From positions 1 to 16,569 of the forward strand of contig JALSOO010000037.1 in the NCBI GenBank assembly GCA_026986355.1: a stretch of 16,569 nt of DNA, written 5' to 3'. This document shows positions 14,762 through 16,569 of this stretch, one piece after another (position 1 is the stretch's first letter; every line of letters starts with the position of its first letter). The notes beneath the pieces were generated by a model. That model had not been told where the DNA came from, searched no databases, and worked only from the letters and a program-made list of their open reading frames with translations. This DNA is from Campylobacteraceae bacterium (lineage in GTDB: Bacteria > Campylobacterota > Campylobacteria > Campylobacterales > Sulfurovaceae). The position numbers and the translations under genes are program-made.

Positions 14762-15407
14762 GACGATACCCCATTCCTCTAATGGTCATAATAGCCTCTT
14801 TACCTATCACTGTGCGTAAATTTCTGATATATACACGTAATGTTGCATCAGATGGCATCTGTTCAAATGACCATAGATTTTGGACAAGTTCCTCTTTTGA
14901 TATAGTCTGATTACGCTTTTTTACTAGATAGTTTAGAAACTCACTCTCTTTTTTTGCAATAGAGAAAATCTTATTTCCCTTGATAATCTGATTGTTTAGA
15001 GCATCAAATAGTGTATCTTTGGAGATACTGATAAGAGTATTTTGTTCGATATTAAAGGTACGGCTAATATTTTTGATACGCATATCAAGCTCATCAAGCT
15101 CAAAAGGTTTTTTGATGTAATCATTGCAACCATGTGTAAATGCTTTTTTGAGATGTATGGTATCTTGATAAGCAGTAATCATAATAATAGGAGTTGTATC
15201 GTTGTATGTGCGTAACTCTTTTATAAGTTCTAGTCCTGATATACCAGGAACATTAGAGTCAAAAATAAGTAAATCAAATTTTTCATTCTCTATTATCTCT
15301 AGGGCAGAGTTACCATCATAAACAGCAGTTGTTTTATAGCTTTTTTCTAAATGTTTTGTTAAAATTTTTGATAGAAGTGCATCATCTTCAAGTAGTAAAA
15401 TTTTCAT
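14748..15407 (-). CDS. OmpR-type response regulator of the second pair
   Basis: Cytoplasmic regulator of 219 residues. The receiver domain (1-115) has LLLEDD (4-9), phospho-acceptor Asp50 in LLIFDSNVPGISG, switch Thr78 in IIMITAY and Lys100 in IKKPF. The winged helix (about 125-218) has SKEELVQNLW, DATLRVYIRNLRTVIG and the wing RGMGYRLVSE. The start is ATG 15407. There is no clear ribosome site at normal spacing; the nearest purine stretch, GGAAG, is about 16 bases upstream inside a hairpin arm. The gene lies divergently from a PilJ-domain exported protein, 106 bp away, which may be its partner or target. It is similar in architecture to the regulator at 1060-1692, including the beginning KILLLEDD, so the two pairs are probably ancient paralogues. 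Confidence 0.92.
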   Translation of the reverse strand: MKILLLEDDALLSKILTKHLEKSYKTTAVYDGNSALEIIENEKFDLLIFDSNVPGISGLELIKELRTYNDTTPIIMITAYQDTIHLKKAFTHGCNDYIKKPFELDELDMRIKNISRTFNIEQNTLISISKDTLFDALNNQIIKGNKIFSIAKKESEFLNYLVKKRNQTISKEELVQNLWSFEQMPSDATLRVYIRNLRTVIGKEAIMTIRGMGYRLVSE

Positions 15408-15420
15408 AGTAAATTATAAT

Positions 15421-15440
15421 CATCTTCCGTTTAGAAGATG
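15421..15440. promoter_or_regulatory. 7-bp inverted repeat between the divergent genes
   Basis: CATCTTC (15421-15427) and GAAGATG (15434-15440) are perfect inverted copies around six bases. On the minus strand this would form a leader hairpin whose right arm includes GGAAG, 14 to 20 bases upstream of the regulator start. It could be an operator or an RNA structure. Confidence 0.45.
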
Positions 15441-15454
15441 TTTATCTTATACTA

Positions 15455-15470
15455 TTAGATTTAAATCTAA
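15455..15470. promoter_or_regulatory. Perfect 16-bp palindrome at the -35 of the PilJ-domain gene
   Basis: TTAGATTTAAATCTAA reads the same on both strands. Its centre coincides with the place expected for a -35 element relative to TATACT at 15483-15488. A dimeric regulator bound here could control both divergent genes. Confidence 0.5.
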
Positions 15471-15482
15471 AAAAGGTTAAAA

Positions 15483-15488
15483 TATACT
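15483..15488 (+). promoter_or_regulatory. Candidate -10 box of the PilJ-domain gene
   Basis: TATACT lies 25 bp upstream of ATG 15514, so transcription would start near 15495. With a 17-bp spacer the -35 position is TTTAAA inside the palindrome, a poor match, consistent with an activated promoter. Confidence 0.4.
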
Positions 15489-15513
15489 ATTTAGTTCAAA
15501 AACAAGGATTTTC

Positions 15514-16374
15514 ATGAAAAACTTACTATTGCTCACACTTATAAACTTAAGTTTAATAACATCTATAGAGGCGAAAGAGGTATCAAAAAATGAGCCTATT
15601 CCAATAACAGTAACTCCACAAGAGAGTGCAAAGATTATAAATATATCAGGAAAGCAGAGAATGCTAACACAAAAGATGACCAAAGAGGCACTATTTGTAG
15701 CAATAGGGATAGATAAAGATAATAATATTAAAAATTTAAAAGAGACAATGAAGAATTTTGAGAATGGATTAGATATCTTACTATATGGAGACCAAAATTT
15801 AACTATCTCAAAAACAGATGACAAAGAGATAATAGAACAACTTACTAAAGTATCTGCTCTATGGACACTCTTTAAATTGGAATTAACAAAAGTACTAGAA
15901 AATAGAGCTGATGCAAAGAGTTTTGAAAATATTGCAAAAGATAATCTACTTTTACTAAAAAGTATGGATGATGCTGTTGATATGTTTACTATAAAGTCTA
16001 ATTTTTATCAAAAAAACCATAAATTAGCAGACCAAATAAACCTTGCAGGTAGACAGAGAATGCTTACACAAAAAATGACAAAAGAGTTACTATTGGTAGC
16101 ATATGATATTAGTCCAGAGAAAAATAGAAAAAATACACAAAAGAGTGGAGAACTATTTGAAGTAACATTGAAGAATTTAATAGATAATACATCTGATGAG
16201 AAGATTACCAAACAACTCTATAAAGTTGCAGAGATGTGGGCGAAATATAGAACAATTATTATAACGGTCAATACATCAGAAAATTCATTAAAGAGATTAG
16301 ATAAACTTAATATGCCTCTACTTAAAGAGATGGATAGTGCTGTCAAGATGTATGAGAATTTAGCTAAAAAATAG
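15514..16374 (+). CDS. Exported protein with two PilJ/NarX-like sensor domains
   Basis: A 286-residue periplasmic protein. Residues 1-20 are a signal peptide (cleavage after SIEA). The mature part is a tandem duplication of the four-helix type IV pili methyl-accepting transducer N-terminal domain (PilJ family). Copy 1 covers about 36-160 and copy 2 about 168-284. Each starts with the P-box-like signature: INISGKQRMLTQKMTKEAL at 42-60 and INLAGRQRMLTQKMTKELL at 175-193. In NarX and NarQ this region, with its Arg, binds nitrate or nitrite; in PilJ the ligand is unclear. There is no transmembrane helix after the signal, kinase or signalling domain, so it would act as a free soluble sensor. It is divergent from a two-component pair. 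ATG 15514 has AAGGA upstream and a strong terminator follows. Ligand and partner are inference. Confidence 0.85.
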   Translation: MKNLLLLTLINLSLITSIEAKEVSKNEPIPITVTPQESAKIINISGKQRMLTQKMTKEALFVAIGIDKDNNIKNLKETMKNFENGLDILLYGDQNLTISKTDDKEIIEQLTKVSALWTLFKLELTKVLENRADAKSFENIAKDNLLLLKSMDDAVDMFTIKSNFYQKNHKLADQINLAGRQRMLTQKMTKELLLVAYDISPEKNRKNTQKSGELFEVTLKNLIDNTSDEKITKQLYKVAEMWAKYRTIIITVNTSENSLKRLDKLNMPLLKEMDSAVKMYENLAKK

Positions 16375-16375
16375 T

Positions 16376-16397
16376 TTGGGACTTTCGTCCCAATTTT
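16376..16397. terminator. Intrinsic terminator after the PilJ-domain gene
   Basis: TTGGGAC (16376-16382) and GTCCCAA (16387-16393) form a seven-bp stem with loop TTTC, followed by TTTT. On the minus strand it is also followed by AAAC rather than a T run, so its main direction is plus. It separates this gene from the convergent partial gene at 16403. Confidence 0.8.
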
Positions 16398-16402
16398 GAT
16401 AG

Positions 16403-16569
16403 TTAAGAAGCGTTAGAATCTTCTGTAGTTACAGGAGTTGACTCTTCTTTAGGAGTTTCATCTTTTGTTGCTTCTGCTGGAGTAGCTTTGGGAGCTTCTT
16501 CTTTTTTTGCTTCTATAGGAGTAGCTTTAGGAGCTTCCTTTTTTGCTTCATCTAATTTCTCTTGAAGCT
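16403..16569 (-). CDS. C-terminal tail of a gene entering from the right, Lys/Glu/Pro/Ala-rich
   Basis: The minus-strand frame ending at TAA 16403-16405 is open to the window edge, giving 54 residues. It begins LQEKLDEAKKEAPKATPIEA, continues with a near copy (KKEEAPKATPAEA) and a third diverged copy (TKDETPKEESTP), and ends VTTEDSNAS. The first residues look like the end of a coiled-coil or amphipathic helix; the rest is a disordered, charged tail. Such tails occur on many proteins (TatB, SecG, membrane-linked helices), so the gene cannot be named from this piece. The underlying codons repeat in units of 36 to 39 bases. The terminator at 16376 lies just past its stop. Confidence 0.65.
   Translation of the reverse strand, partial: LQEKLDEAKKEAPKATPIEAKKEEAPKATPAEATKDETPKEESTPVTTEDSNAS
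16433..16546 (-). repeat. Imperfect 36-39 bp tandem repeat in a coding tail
   Basis: Three in-frame units read GCA-(A-rich)-GAA-GCT-CC-AAA-GCT-ACT-CC-GAA: 16511-16546 (36 bp), 16472-16510 (39 bp) and a more diverged 16433-16471 (39 bp). Units one and two differ by one codon insertion and few changes, so copy number may vary between strains. Confidence 0.65.

Noticed and set aside
15477..15824. 115-codon minus-strand frame opposite the PilJ-domain gene
   Set aside because: It overlaps the divergent promoter and the signal peptide region of a well-supported gene; its hydrophobic look is the complement of Lys/Asn-rich codons.
1..16569. Mitochondrial genome suggested by the 16569-base length
   Set aside because: The content is bacterial throughout (two-component systems, MltB, AddA, L13/S9); the length is coincidence.

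Overview
The window is AT-rich bacterial chromosome with short intergenic gaps and ordinary housekeeping content. The most likely source is a member of the Campylobacterota (epsilonproteobacteria), perhaps a Sulfurovum-, Sulfurimonas- or Arcobacter-like lineage. This is inferred from gene order (a RecB/AddA-type helicase-nuclease directly upstream of rplM-rpsI, an order I recall from Campylobacter), from an exported protein resembling the PgbA N-terminal domain next to a GlcD-like flavoprotein, and from compact OmpR-type two-component pairs. I see no phage, insertion sequence, integron, CRISPR array, rRNA or tRNA.

Layout. (1) 1-1954, minus strand: a two-component operon reading small exported protein, response regulator, sensor kinase; the kinase runs off the left edge only a few residues before its likely end. 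(2) 2136-2670: two divergent small genes, a 68-residue acidic protein (minus) and a 67-residue two-helix membrane protein (plus). Between them lie an 11-bp-spaced direct repeat and a dyad over a good -10 box. (3) 2705-5773, minus: a tightly packed operon of a PgbA-N-like exported protein, a GlcD-family FAD oxidase and an MltB-type lytic transglycosylase. (4) 5861-7048, minus: a membrane fatty acid desaturase. (5) 7049-7348: 300 bp of very AT-rich divergent intergenic DNA. (6) 7349-9870, plus: two tandem, related exported proteins. The first is secreted with three repeats carrying a DWIGIY motif; the second is a lipoprotein with one repeat. They share a C-terminal domain of about 160 residues that I do not recognise. 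(7) 9909-13582, plus: addA-like helicase-nuclease, then rplM and rpsI. (8) 13589-15407, minus: a second response regulator/sensor kinase pair, convergent with rpsI. (9) 15514-16374, plus and divergent from that pair: an exported protein made of two PilJ/NarX-like sensor domains. (10) 16403-16569, minus: the Lys/Glu/Pro/Ala-rich tail of a gene entering from the right.

How it fits together. Most of the non-housekeeping content faces the cell envelope: two sensor systems each next to a small exported protein, a peptidoglycan-cleaving enzyme, a lipid desaturase, and a pair of exported beta-rich proteins. The least explained part is that pair. Besides the unrecognised shared domain, they carry an unusual number of D/E-x-N-x-S/T sites, the sequon of bacterial PglB-type N-glycosylation: seven in the first and four in the second, counted by eye. 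I did not find a clear-cut new multi-gene system; this glycoprotein-like pair and the PilJ-only protein beside a two-component system are the best leads.
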